A stretch of 6,821 nt of DNA from the NCBI GenBank assembly GCA_030049565.1, contig JASIKQ010000583.1, positions 1 to 6,821 of the forward strand, written 5' to 3'. The notes beneath the pieces are model-generated. The model was not told the origin of the DNA, searched no databases, and saw only the letters and a program-made list of their open reading frames with translations. The stretch comes from Candidatus Sulfotelmatobacter sp. (GTDB taxonomy: Bacteria; Acidobacteriota; Terriglobia; Terriglobales; Acidobacteriaceae). A program made the translations under genes and the position numbers. This document shows positions 1 through 6,367 of the stretch, in pieces (within the stretch, counting starts at the first letter, position 1; each line of letters opens with the position of its first letter).

Positions 1-313
1 CAAGCGTCGGCAGGTCGTTCGCGAGAATGTAGTGCACCGTGCGGTGGTTTCCCTCACTCCAAATGGGAGCGGTCTTCACCCAATCAGGCCGGTGCTGGGG
101 CGCGTTTTTTTCGTAGAAGAATTCGGCATCTACGCCATTGGGGTATCGCTTCCGCGTTAGCGCGCGCCCCGCCAGATGCGGAATCATCGCGGGTGCGACG
201 CGGACGTAATAATCGATGACCTGTTGCTTGGTGAATCCTGTGGCGGGATAGAGAACCTTTTCAAGATTCGATAGCTTGAGGTGTTTACCTTGAACTTCAA
301 CGGTCGAATCCAT
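1..313 (-). CDS. ligD: LigD-type DNA polymerase domain (NHEJ), N-terminal part, truncated by window edge
   Basis: The first 104 codons of a LigD polymerase-domain protein are visible on the minus strand; the rest lies left of position 1. This domain belongs to the archaeo-eukaryotic primase family and fills ends during Ku/LigD double-strand-break repair in the cytoplasm. The sequence shows the usual family opening: LSNLEKVLYPATGFTK at residues 14-29, VIDYYVRVAPAMIPHL at 32-47, then TRKRYPNGVDAEFFYEK at 53-69 and HRPDWV at 74-79. The ATG at 313 is chosen because GAGGA lies 8 nt upstream and the family signature begins about 14 residues in. The polymerase domain is therefore N-terminal, as in mycobacterial LigD or in stand-alone LigD-Pol proteins, with no phosphoesterase domain before it. 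Whether a ligase domain follows cannot be seen. No Ku gene is in the window. Confidence 0.88.
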   Translation of the reverse strand, partial: MDSTVEVQGKHLKLSNLEKVLYPATGFTKQQVIDYYVRVAPAMIPHLAGRALTRKRYPNGVDAEFFYEKNAPQHRPDWVKTAPIWSEGNHRTVHYILANDLPTL

Positions 314-321
314 GGTTCTCG

Positions 322-326
322 TCCTC
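322..326 (-). promoter_or_regulatory. Ribosome binding site of ligD
   Basis: GAGGA on the minus strand, 8 nt before the ATG at 313. It supports that start codon. Confidence 0.6.
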
Positions 327-329
327 TAG

Positions 330-344
330 CAGGCATTGTGCCTG
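330..344. repeat. Short inverted repeat upstream of ligD
   Basis: CAGGCA and TGCCTG form a perfect 6-bp inverted repeat around TTG. It lies just upstream of the ligD ribosome binding site. It could be an operator half-site pair or a small leader hairpin. It is short enough to be chance. Confidence 0.3.
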
Positions 345-380
345 AAGTCGCGTCTGGGACAAAATAGGGGTCAATCCCTA

Positions 381-388
381 CGGTTTTC
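381..388. repeat. Target-site duplication, left copy
   Basis: CGGTTTTC directly abuts the left terminal inverted repeat and is repeated exactly at 630-637 outside the right one. Eight bases fits the 8-10 bp duplications known for IS1-type elements. It shows that the short element inserted as a unit or was deleted internally after insertion. Confidence 0.85.
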
Positions 389-407
389 GGTAGTGGCTCA
401 ATTTGAA
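389..407. repeat. Left terminal inverted repeat of the IS remnant
   Basis: GGTAGTGGCTCAATTTGAA is the exact reverse complement of 611-629. Pairing stops on both sides of the 19 bp, which defines the element end. Confidence 0.92.
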
Positions 408-413
408 TTTTCC

Positions 414-620
414 ATGAGGATGAGCATTCGCCGCTTTACGCGCCTCACTAATGCCTTCTCCAAGAAGGTCGAAAATCATGCCGCTGCCGTTGCTCTGTGG
501 TTCGCCTATTACAATTTCTGCCGGGTGCATCAAACCTTACGCGTAACGCCCGCGATAGAAGCGGGGATCTCAGGTCACGCCTGGGAGATTGACGAACTTG
601 TGGGCTTACTTTCAAATTGA
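414..620 (+). pseudogene. IS1-like transposase, C-terminal remnant
   Basis: This is about 68 codons matching the C-terminal end of IS1-like transposases as I remember them. It reads RRFTRLTNAFSKK near the start, then ENHAAAVALWFAYYNFCRVHQTL, in which the YNF.R.HqTLR..PA..AG pattern is typical, and ends in an acidic WEIDELVGLL-type tail. The reading frame stays open upstream to about 336 through the left inverted repeat and flanking host DNA, but that part has no transposase character. The catalytic aspartates, and probably the catalytic glutamate, lie in the deleted part, so no activity is expected. The stop codon at 618-620 lies inside the right inverted repeat. Confidence 0.8.
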
Positions 621-629
621 GCCACTACC
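611..629. repeat. Right terminal inverted repeat of the IS remnant
   Basis: TTCAAATTGAGCCACTACC, exact reverse complement of 389-407. It contains the stop codon of the transposase remnant. Confidence 0.92.
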
Positions 630-637
630 CGGTTTTC
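630..637. repeat. Target-site duplication, right copy
   Basis: CGGTTTTC directly follows the right inverted repeat and is identical to 381-388. Confidence 0.85.
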
Positions 638-644
638 AGGCCGT

Positions 645-674
645 TTGACAAGCTTGCTTGCGGCCACGTAACGT
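645..674 (+). promoter_or_regulatory. Possible sigma-70 promoter of the M16 operon
   Basis: A perfect -35 hexamer TTGACA at 645-650 is followed after 18 bp by TAACGT (669-674), a poor -10 (three of six consensus bases). It lies 80-110 bp before the M16 start at 754 and only 7 bp outside the IS target duplication. The -35 is convincing and the -10 is not. Confidence 0.35.
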
Positions 675-744
675 CAGACTTTCTGCCCGTCACGTCGAAA
701 ACAAGGCATTCTTCACGACCGCAACATATCCGCTTTACCGTTTT

Positions 745-749
745 GGAGG
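745..749 (+). promoter_or_regulatory. Ribosome binding site deciding the first M16 start
   Basis: GGAGG four bases before the ATG at 754. It favours this start over the in-frame upstream codon at 658, whose extra 32 residues would bury the signal peptide. Confidence 0.75.
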
Positions 750-753
750 TCCC

Positions 754-2328
754 ATGAAAGTCCGCAGGCACGGGTTTCTCGTCCTAATACTGCTGCTGAC
801 GGCCCTCGCTGCAGCCCAGGACGTTGCCTCTTTCGAGAAACGGGTCACCGTCAAGAAACTGTCGAATGGGCTGACGATCATCATCTGCGAGCGGCCGGAG
901 GCGCCGGTGTTTTCGTTCTTCACCATGGTCGATGCAGGGTCGGCGCAGGATCCCATGAACAAAACCGGTCTCGCTCACATGTTCGAGCATATGGCGTTCA
1001 AAGGCACGGACAAGATTGGAACCACAAACTACGCTGCCGAGAAACCGGCGCTCGAAACAGTTGAAGCGAGTTACGCCGCTTACATTGCCGAGCGCGACAA
1101 AACCGTTGGCCGCGACGAGGCGAAGCTGAAGCAACTCGAAAAGGCCTGGAAAGATGCCATGGCCACAGCTGACAAATACGTCGTTCCTAATCAGTTTGGC
1201 AAGATCATCGAACAGAATGGTGGCCAGGATCTGAACGCCTTCACCGACTACGACGAAACTGCCTATCACTATTCCCTGCCCTCGAACCGGCTGGAGCTGT
1301 GGGCTTATCTGGAATCCGAGCGCTTTCTTCATCCCGTGATGCGCGAATTCTACAAGGAACGCAACGTCGTAATCGAAGAACGTCGCCTGCGGACCGACAG
1401 CAATCCTACCGGACGACTGCTCGAGCAGTTCAATGCGGAAGCATTCGAGGCCCATCCGTACCACCGGCCGACCGGCGGCTGGATGTCGGATTTGAATTCC
1501 TTTTCCGCCACTGACGCGAAGCATTTTTTCGATAGATATTACGTCGCTGCCAACATGGTGGTCGCTGTGGCCGGCGACATAAAGGCCGCGCAGGCCATGC
1601 CGATCCTGGAAAAATATTTCGGCCGCTTGCCCGCCAGCCACAAGCCGGATGAGACCACCACGGTCGAGCCTCCGCAGAACTCGCAGCGTAAAGTTGTGCT
1701 GGAAGAACAAGCCCAGCCGCTTTATCTTGAGGGCTACCATCGCCCCGATTACCGCAGCAAAGACGACGCGGTTTACGATGCCATCACCGATTTAATGTCG
1801 GAAGGCCGCACGTCGCGTCTTTATCGCGCACTGGTGCGCGACAAAAAGATCGCCGCCTTCGCCGCCGGATTTACCGGGCTGCCCGGCACCAAATATCCGC
1901 ACCTGTTCGCCTTTTATGCCGTGCCCCTGCCGGGACACAACACACAGGAAGTTGGCGACGCAATCCACGCCGAAATCGAGCGCCTCAAAAAAGAAGACAT
2001 CAGCGACGAAGAACTGAAGATGATCAAGACTCGCTCCAAGGCCAACTTGATTCGCGGCCTGAACGACAATGAAGGCCTGGCAACCCAATTAGCGATTTAC
2101 CAGACTCGTTACGGCGACTGGCGCGAGTTGTTCTACTCCGTCGATCGCATCGATAAGGTAAGCGAGGCCGATATTCGCCGCGTGGCCAATGAAACTTTCA
2201 ACGATACCAACCGCACCGTCGGCGTAATCGAAACCGCCGCAGGCAAGGGACAGCACGGCGGCCTGCAACCGAAAGACGATTCTCCGCCTCCACAGGACAC
2301 GTCTGCTCAGGGCGGAGGTGCGCGATGA
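754..2328 (+). CDS. Exported M16 family zinc metallopeptidase, catalytic subunit
   Basis: This is a 524-residue insulinase/processing-peptidase (M16) protein that probably degrades or trims peptides outside the cytoplasm. The ATG at 754 follows GGAGG and gives a clear signal peptide: basic MKVRRHG, then a hydrophobic stretch to AAAQ at about residue 22. The N-terminal M16 domain has the zinc motif H75-x-x-E78-H79 inside TGLAHMFEHMAFKGT. The third ligand is expected at E209 in NVVIEER. The roughly 130-residue spacing includes a charged insert (about 95-155) common in bacterial members. The C-terminal M16 domain covers about 200-490, with GDI at 275-277 and SRLYRALV at 354-361. At the site of the family's R-x6-Y substrate pair it reads R362 and F369, so the tyrosine is replaced. 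A Pro/Gly/Gln-rich tail ends the protein. It is translationally coupled to the next gene, its probable partner. The exact substrate is unknown. Confidence 0.93.
   Translation: MKVRRHGFLVLILLLTALAAAQDVASFEKRVTVKKLSNGLTIIICERPEAPVFSFFTMVDAGSAQDPMNKTGLAHMFEHMAFKGTDKIGTTNYAAEKPALETVEASYAAYIAERDKTVGRDEAKLKQLEKAWKDAMATADKYVVPNQFGKIIEQNGGQDLNAFTDYDETAYHYSLPSNRLELWAYLESERFLHPVMREFYKERNVVIEERRLRTDSNPTGRLLEQFNAEAFEAHPYHRPTGGWMSDLNSFSATDAKHFFDRYYVAANMVVAVAGDIKAAQAMPILEKYFGRLPASHKPDETTTVEPPQNSQRKVVLEEQAQPLYLEGYHRPDYRSKDDAVYDAITDLMSEGRTSRLYRALVRDKKIAAFAAGFTGLPGTKYPHLFAFYAVPLPGHNTQEVGDAIHAEIERLKKEDISDEELKMIKTRSKANLIRGLNDNEGLATQLAIYQTRYGDWRELFYSVDRIDKVSEADIRRVANETFNDTNRTVGVIETAAGKGQHGGLQPKDDSPPPQDTSAQGGGAR
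2314..2319 (+). promoter_or_regulatory. Ribosome binding site of the second M16 gene
   Basis: GGAGGT inside the end of the first gene, 5 nt before the ATG at 2325. Together with the ATGA overlap it points to coupled translation of the two subunits. Confidence 0.7.
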
Positions 2329-4463
2329 AAATCCATCGCCTTCTACCCATGGTTCTTGCTGCTGCCTCGCTGCTTACACCAGCACGCAAAACTGCGGCGC
2401 AAGCAACCTGGCAGCAGATCCCCATTCCTCCGCTTCCTGCTTTCAAGCCCGAGCAACCGAAGCGCATCGAGCTTTCGAACGGCATGGTGATCTTCTTGCA
2501 AGAGGATCACGAGCTGCCATTGATTGACGCTTCGGCGCGCATCCGCAGCGGGTCGCGCAACGAGCCCGCTGACAAAACTGGCCTCGCCCACATCTATGGC
2601 CAAGTTTGGCGCACCGGCGGGACGAAAGATCAAACCGGCGATCAGCTCGATGACTTTCTCGAAATACGGGCAGCCAAGGTCGAAACCGGCGGCGGTCCCG
2701 ATTCCACCAGCATCAGCATGAATTGCCTGAAAGGCGACTTTGACGGCGTCTTTAAGATTTTTGTCGACCTGATCCGTAATCCGGAGTTTCGCGCCGACAA
2801 ACTCGACCTCGCGCAGAAGCAGGCCGACGACGCCATCTCACGACGCAACGACGAAATCGGAGAAATCGCCGAGCGCGAGTCCACCAAGCTTGCCTATGGG
2901 CCCAACAATCCTTATGCGCGTGAACCTGAATACTCCACTATTGCCGCCATCACCCGCCAGGACTTAATCGACTGGCACGACAAATACGTTCAGCCCAACA
3001 ACATCATTTTGGGCATCAGCGGCGACTTCGATTCGGCGCAGATGGAAGCCAAGCTACGCGCTGCATTTGAGTCATGGCCCAAAGGCCCTGAGCTGCCCAA
3101 AGAGGTGCTGAAATATGACCCGGCCAACCCCGGCTATTATCTCGTCGACAAGACCGACGTAAACCAGAGCAATATTTTCATGGTGACGCTGGGGGTTACG
3201 CGCAACAATCCCGACTACTACGCGATTTCCGTGTTCAACGAAGCTTTTGGCGGAGGATTCTCCTCGCGCCTGTTCAACGATATTCGCACCAAGCGCGGCC
3301 TGGCTTATGAAGTTGGCGGCGGCATTGGCGCGAATTTCGGGCATCCCGGCATCGAGCGTTTCGTGATCGGCACCAAGAGCCAGAGCACGATTGAATCCAT
3401 CGAAGCGCTCGACCAAGATATCGACCACTTAGCCAGTCAACCGATCACCGAAGAGGAGATCAGGCACGCCAAAGAAGCGATTCTGAACGCATTTATCTTT
3501 CGCCTGGATTCGCCCGACAAGGTTCTCGCCGAGCGCATGACCTACGAGTTCTACGGCTATCCTGCGGATTGGCTCGACAAATACCAGGCGGAGATTCAGA
3601 AGGTTACTGCCGCGGATGTGAACCGGGTCGCGGCGAAATATGTGCATCGCGATCAGCTCGCCGTGCTTGTCGTCGGCAACACAAAAGAATTTGACAAGCC
3701 GCTCTCGACCCTCGGCGCCGTGCATGACATCGACATTGCCATTCCCCCTCCGCCCGGTGTTAAAGAAGCCGAGAGTGCCAAGGTCACAGAATCGAATGAG
3801 GAAGGCAAAGTGTTGGCCGCGAAAGTCGTAGCCGCCCTTGGCGGTGAAGGCAAGCTGGCCGACGTCAAGGCGCTGAGGGAACAAATAAACGTCATGCAGA
3901 AGACGCCGCAGGGCGAAATTTCTATACCCATGGAAACCACGATCGTCTTCCCCGACCATCTGCACGTGGAAATGCACCCTTCCGGTATGACGATGCAGGT
4001 CGTAGTGACGCCCGACATAGCCTTCATGGCCGCTCCCGGCCAGGGTGTGCACGATATGCCCGGGTCACAAAAAGAGGAGACGCTGGCCCAGATCAAGCGC
4101 GATCCCATTTTTATTGCCTCGCACTGGAAAGATCCCAACATGTTTTTCCGATCCGGCGAAAGCGAGAAAGTGGGCGACACCGATGCTCGCGTCGTGGATA
4201 TCAACTCCGAGGGTGTTACCCTGCGCTGGTGGGTCGATCCACAGACCGGCCGTATTCTCAAACAAATCTACACAACCCTCGGCCAGGGCGGACCGGCGCC
4301 GGGCGAGACTGATTTTGAGAATTGGAAAAGCATTGGCGGCCTGAATATTCCTACTCTCCGCCACAGCAAGCAGAACGGTGAGGAAACCAGCACGGCCGAA
4401 TACACTTCGCTCGAGGTCAATCCGACCATTGATCCGAAGATGTTTGAGAAGCCTGAACACTAA
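2325..4463 (+). CDS. Exported M16 family non-catalytic subunit with C-terminal LolA-like domain
   Basis: This 712-residue protein overlaps the upstream peptidase gene by four bases (ATGA). A signal peptide spans about residues 1-26 (basic MKIHR, hydrophobic LLPMVLAAASLL, AAQ). The M16 N-terminal domain is present (about 45-235) but the zinc motif reads H89-I-Y-G-Q93, so the catalytic glutamate and second histidine are lost. The later glutamate is also missing around 168-174 (DDAISRR). The M16 C-terminal domain (about 265-460) is well conserved, with GGGFSSRLF at 309-317 and the R321-x6-Y328 pair in RTKRGLAY. This is the residue pair the catalytic partner lacks. Residues about 486-712 form an added domain: an A-A-K-V-V-A-A-L-GGEG-K-L opening, many beta-type segments, and WWVDPQTGRILKQ at 635-647. 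It resembles LolA/LolB-like lipoprotein-binding folds by pattern, without a firm family match. Role inferred: substrate-binding partner in a heterodimer, with a possible cell-envelope anchor or lipid/lipoprotein-binding module. Confidence 0.88.
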   Translation: MKIHRLLPMVLAAASLLTPARKTAAQATWQQIPIPPLPAFKPEQPKRIELSNGMVIFLQEDHELPLIDASARIRSGSRNEPADKTGLAHIYGQVWRTGGTKDQTGDQLDDFLEIRAAKVETGGGPDSTSISMNCLKGDFDGVFKIFVDLIRNPEFRADKLDLAQKQADDAISRRNDEIGEIAERESTKLAYGPNNPYAREPEYSTIAAITRQDLIDWHDKYVQPNNIILGISGDFDSAQMEAKLRAAFESWPKGPELPKEVLKYDPANPGYYLVDKTDVNQSNIFMVTLGVTRNNPDYYAISVFNEAFGGGFSSRLFNDIRTKRGLAYEVGGGIGANFGHPGIERFVIGTKSQSTIESIEALDQDIDHLASQPITEEEIRHAKEAILNAFIFRLDSPDKVLAERMTYEFYGYPADWLDKYQAEIQKVTAADVNRVAAKYVHRDQLAVLVVGNTKEFDKPLSTLGAVHDIDIAIPPPPGVKEAESAKVTESNEEGKVLAAKVVAALGGEGKLADVKALREQINVMQKTPQGEISIPMETTIVFPDHLHVEMHPSGMTMQVVVTPDIAFMAAPGQGVHDMPGSQKEETLAQIKRDPIFIASHWKDPNMFFRSGESEKVGDTDARVVDINSEGVTLRWWVDPQTGRILKQIYTTLGQGGPAPGETDFENWKSIGGLNIPTLRHSKQNGEETSTAEYTSLEVNPTIDPKMFEKPEH

Positions 4464-4614
4464 GGGTTAGCGCGGCTTCGGGTGTGACCCTCATTACGCT
4501 GGCGAAGTCTTCGAGCACTCAACTTTTGCAGGGTGACCTAAGCTCGATGGTCAGGTCCCACGACAACTGGTTTACTCTGTGATCCGGTTTCCTCAATATT
4601 TAGTGAGTCAATAC
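4464..4614. other. Convergent intergenic gap, no clear terminator
   Basis: This 151-bp stretch separates two convergent genes. The best fold is an imperfect 7-bp stem, GGTGACCT (from about 4532) against AGGTCCC, with a 13-base loop and no T-run on either strand. No gene or convincing terminator was seen. Confidence 0.5.
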
Positions 4615-5868
4615 TTATCCCCCGCCCCGCAGCGTCCAGAACCAAGCAATGGTCAATCCGATCATTACGACTGTCGTTACCCACGCAATAATATTGAAGG
4701 TGTGCGTGTTCACGTAGTCGCCCATCAACTCTTTCTTGTTAATCAGCAACAGCATGAAAATCAGCACGAACGGAAGCACTACCCCGTTCACCACCTGCGA
4801 CAACACCGCAATCTTGACCAGGGGCAGTCCCGGAATCAGCAAAACCGCCCCGCCTGCCACGATCAGCAGCGTGTAGAGCCAGTAGAAGAATCGAGCCTCG
4901 CCAAATCTCTTATCCACCCCCGACTCAAACCCCAACCCTTCGCACACCGTATATGCGGTCGAAAGCGGCAGAATGGAAGCCGCGAACAGCGACGCGTTGA
5001 ACAATCCCACGGCAAACAAAATATATGCATACTGCCCCGCCAAAGGCTTGAGCGCTTGGGCAGCATCGGCGGCATACTTAATGTCACGGTATCCATGGAT
5101 ATAAAGTGTCGCCGCGCAGGTGACGATAATGAACCACGCCACCACGTCCGTGAAAATGCAGCCGACAATCACGTCCCACCGCGAAGCGCCCAGCACCCGC
5201 CGCGACACTCCCTTTTCCACAATCGACGACTGAAGATAAAACTGCATCCAGGGAGCGATCGTCGTTCCCACGACCCCAATCACCATATAAAGATAGGTCT
5301 GATCACGAAAGGCAGGCAGCGCAGGCAGCTTGATAGTGGCAACCAAGGCATCTTTCCAGAACGGATGTGCGCGTAATCCGGCGAGTATATATGTCACGTA
5401 GAAAGCCGATGCGACCAGGAACACTTTCTCCACGCTCTTGTACTGACCTTTGACCACGATCAGCCAAACGATTACTGCGCACACCGGAACCGTCGCGTAG
5501 CGTGAAAGCCCAAACAATTCCAGACTGGTCGCAATGCCGATAAATTCCGTTACGACGTTGCCAAAGTTGGTGATCAGAATTCCGACCATCATCAGAAAGG
5601 TGACGCGCAATCCAAATTCCTCGCGGATCAGGTCGCTCAACCCTTTGCCCGTCACCGCGCCCATGCGCGCGCACATCTCCTGCACCACAATCAGCGCCAG
5701 CGTCACGGGAATCATGGTCCACAACAGAAGATGTCCGAATTGCGCCCCGGCCTGCGAATACGTCAGGATGCCGCCGGCATCGTTGTCGACGTTGGCGGTG
5801 ATAATTCCCGGTCCTACGACTGCCAGGAACAGCAGGGTCCGGCCTTTCCAGCGTTTCATTACTCTCAT
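4615..5868 (-). CDS. Nramp-superfamily divalent cation transporter with atypical metal site
   Basis: A 417-residue inner-membrane protein with about 11 hydrophobic helices, the Nramp/SLC11 length and layout. Family marks are GPGIITA at residues 19-25, QEMCARMGAVTGKGLSDL at 63-80 (classical Q..ARLG.VTGK.L), E108 in TEFIG, and KSVEK at 144-148. The helix-1 DPGN motif is D30-A-G-G33, keeping the aspartate but losing the asparagine. The helix-6 MPH motif is A205-P-W207, losing the metal-ligand methionine and the histidine. The aspartate three residues before E108 is V105. Loss of the soft ligand and proton-path residues is the pattern described for Nramp-related magnesium transporters, so Mg2+ or other hard-ion uptake without proton coupling is plausible but unproven. 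The start is uncertain: no ribosome site precedes the ATG at 5868, and an ATG at 5859 (Met4) follows GAGAG. It is convergent with the M16 operon. Confidence 0.88.
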   Translation of the reverse strand: MRVMKRWKGRTLLFLAVVGPGIITANVDNDAGGILTYSQAGAQFGHLLLWTMIPVTLALIVVQEMCARMGAVTGKGLSDLIREEFGLRVTFLMMVGILITNFGNVVTEFIGIATSLELFGLSRYATVPVCAVIVWLIVVKGQYKSVEKVFLVASAFYVTYILAGLRAHPFWKDALVATIKLPALPAFRDQTYLYMVIGVVGTTIAPWMQFYLQSSIVEKGVSRRVLGASRWDVIVGCIFTDVVAWFIIVTCAATLYIHGYRDIKYAADAAQALKPLAGQYAYILFAVGLFNASLFAASILPLSTAYTVCEGLGFESGVDKRFGEARFFYWLYTLLIVAGGAVLLIPGLPLVKIAVLSQVVNGVVLPFVLIFMLLLINKKELMGDYVNTHTFNIIAWVTTVVMIGLTIAWFWTLRGGG

Positions 5869-5976
5869 GCGCGCATTTCGCAGACATATTGCGGAAGATG
5901 AGCGTCCAAGCCTTCACTGCCAGGCAAAGATCAGACGCCAAGAGCCGAATCAGAATAAATGGTCACCGCAGCCGGG

Positions 5977-6015
5977 AACAAAGAAAAAGTGTTCTGGGAT
6001 AGCAAAAACAAAGAA
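5977..6015. repeat. Pair of 9-bp direct repeats upstream of the transporter
   Basis: AACAAAGAA occurs at 5977-5985 and 6007-6015, exactly 30 bp start to start, or about three helical turns. The pair lies 109-147 bp upstream of the transporter start. It could be a regulator binding site, but A-rich repeats arise easily by chance. Confidence 0.3.
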
Positions 6016-6127
6016 TTCATCGGCCGATCAGATGGCGCGGCTGCCAGCCTTTACCAATGAACACTCGCGGGGCAAGTATCGCGTGAATAGCGTAGTACGT
6101 AACATGCAGGAATTCCGCAAGGCGTAA

Positions 6128-6214
6128 GGCTGCAAAGCCGGATCCCCGACGGCGCCAGATCAGCCGTGTAGAGACTGGTGAACTGAAACCGCCGGCCTGG
6201 GCCTGCATCCCGGC
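6128..6214 (+). repeat. Cluster of short inverted repeats (possible structured RNA or leader)
   Basis: Three hairpins follow one another. The first is GGCT/AGCC around a GCAA tetraloop (6128-6139). The second is ACGGC (6149-6153) with GCCGT (6163-6167). The third is GCCGG (6191-6195) with CCGGC (6210-6214). The GNRA loop makes a plus-strand RNA slightly more likely, but the downstream plus-strand frame does not look coding. No known RNA family was matched. Confidence 0.3.
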
Positions 6215-6279
6215 TTTCCCTAATAAATAGGACTTTTTGAGCATGACCCCGAATTGTTGGGCAAAATGCACGACTGGAC

Positions 6280-6323
6280 GGGTGCCAGGGTACATCAAAC
6301 GGCGCGACGGAAGTCGGGCACCC
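6280..6323. repeat. 7-bp inverted repeat with 30-base loop
   Basis: GGGTGCC (6280-6286) is the reverse complement of GGCACCC (6317-6323). It lies next to the terminator hairpin and may be part of the same dispersed intergenic repeat. Confidence 0.4.
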
Positions 6324-6330
6324 GCGGTTC

Positions 6331-6359
6331 AAGAAAAGGGCGGGCAAGAATGTCCGCCC
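6331..6359 (-). terminator. Intrinsic terminator of the downstream minus-strand membrane-protein gene
   Basis: On the minus strand GGGCGG and CCGCCC form a 6-bp G:C stem, continued by a mismatch and two more pairs around a UUCU loop (6338-6359). TTTTCTT follows (6331-6337). It starts 9 bp after the stop codon of the minus-strand gene ending at 6368, the expected place for its terminator. Confidence 0.75.
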
Positions 6360-6367
6360 CATAGGAC

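Larger units (their letters stand above)
389..629 (+). mobile_element. Internally deleted IS1-like element (MITE-like), 241 bp with intact ends
   Basis: The element is bounded by perfect 19-bp inverted repeats (389-407 and 611-629) and flanked by an 8-bp direct duplication (381-388 and 630-637). Between them only the last 68 or so codons of a transposase remain. The 3' end of that frame runs into the right inverted repeat, as in many compact insertion sequences. IS1-family elements usually exceed 700 bp, so most of the interior, including most of the catalytic domain, is gone. The deletion junction must lie between the left repeat and about position 414. The element cannot move by itself, but its ends look usable by a full-length relative elsewhere in the genome. 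Family assignment rests on the transposase C-terminus and the duplication length. The boundaries are read directly from the sequence. Confidence 0.87.
5869..6330. other. Long intergenic region without a convincing gene
   Basis: About 460 bp separate two minus-strand genes, so it should hold the promoter of the transporter, but no good -35/-10 pair was found. The open frames here on both strands have no recognisable motif and overlap one another. Visible items are a 9-bp direct repeat AACAAAGAA at 5977-5985 and 6007-6015; three short hairpins within 6128-6214; and a 7-bp inverted repeat, GGGTGCC at 6280-6286 with GGCACCC at 6317-6323. Confidence 0.55.

Noticed and set aside
336..413. Upstream part of the transposase-remnant frame beginning at a TTG in host DNA
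   Set aside because: It crosses the target duplication and left inverted repeat with no transposase similarity. The open frame there is accidental.
658..753. In-frame 32-residue N-terminal extension of the first M16 protein
   Set aside because: No ribosome site precedes it, it would bury the signal peptide, and GGAGG marks the ATG at 754.
784..1740. Long minus-strand open frame (318 codons) opposite the first M16 gene
   Set aside because: It lies entirely antisense to a gene with firm domain motifs, and its translation has no recognisable domain. It is a by-product of GC-rich third codon positions.
3429..4261. Two overlapping minus-strand frames of about 200 codons opposite the second M16 gene
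   Set aside because: They are antisense to a well-supported coding region, overlap each other and show no motifs.
4579..5376. Plus-strand frame of 265 codons opposite the transporter
   Set aside because: The His/Arg/Gln-rich translation is typical of the complement of a membrane protein gene. The minus strand has clear Nramp motifs.
5303..5941. Minus-strand frame extending upstream of the transporter start
   Set aside because: It is in a different frame from the Nramp protein and has no membrane segments or motifs. No frameshift is needed to explain the transporter.
5940..5985. TTGTTC and TATTCT 18 bp apart on the minus strand as a transporter promoter
   Set aside because: Only three and four consensus matches. 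Not distinguishable from chance in this A/T-richer patch.
6115..6180. CTGCAAAGCC resembling the core of a cyclic di-GMP-I riboswitch
   Set aside because: The rest of the consensus is absent: no GGCAAACC-type 5' strand and no proper 3' receptor strand. GCAAAGCC is better explained as part of a local GGCT-GCAA-AGCC hairpin. No suitable downstream gene lies on this strand.
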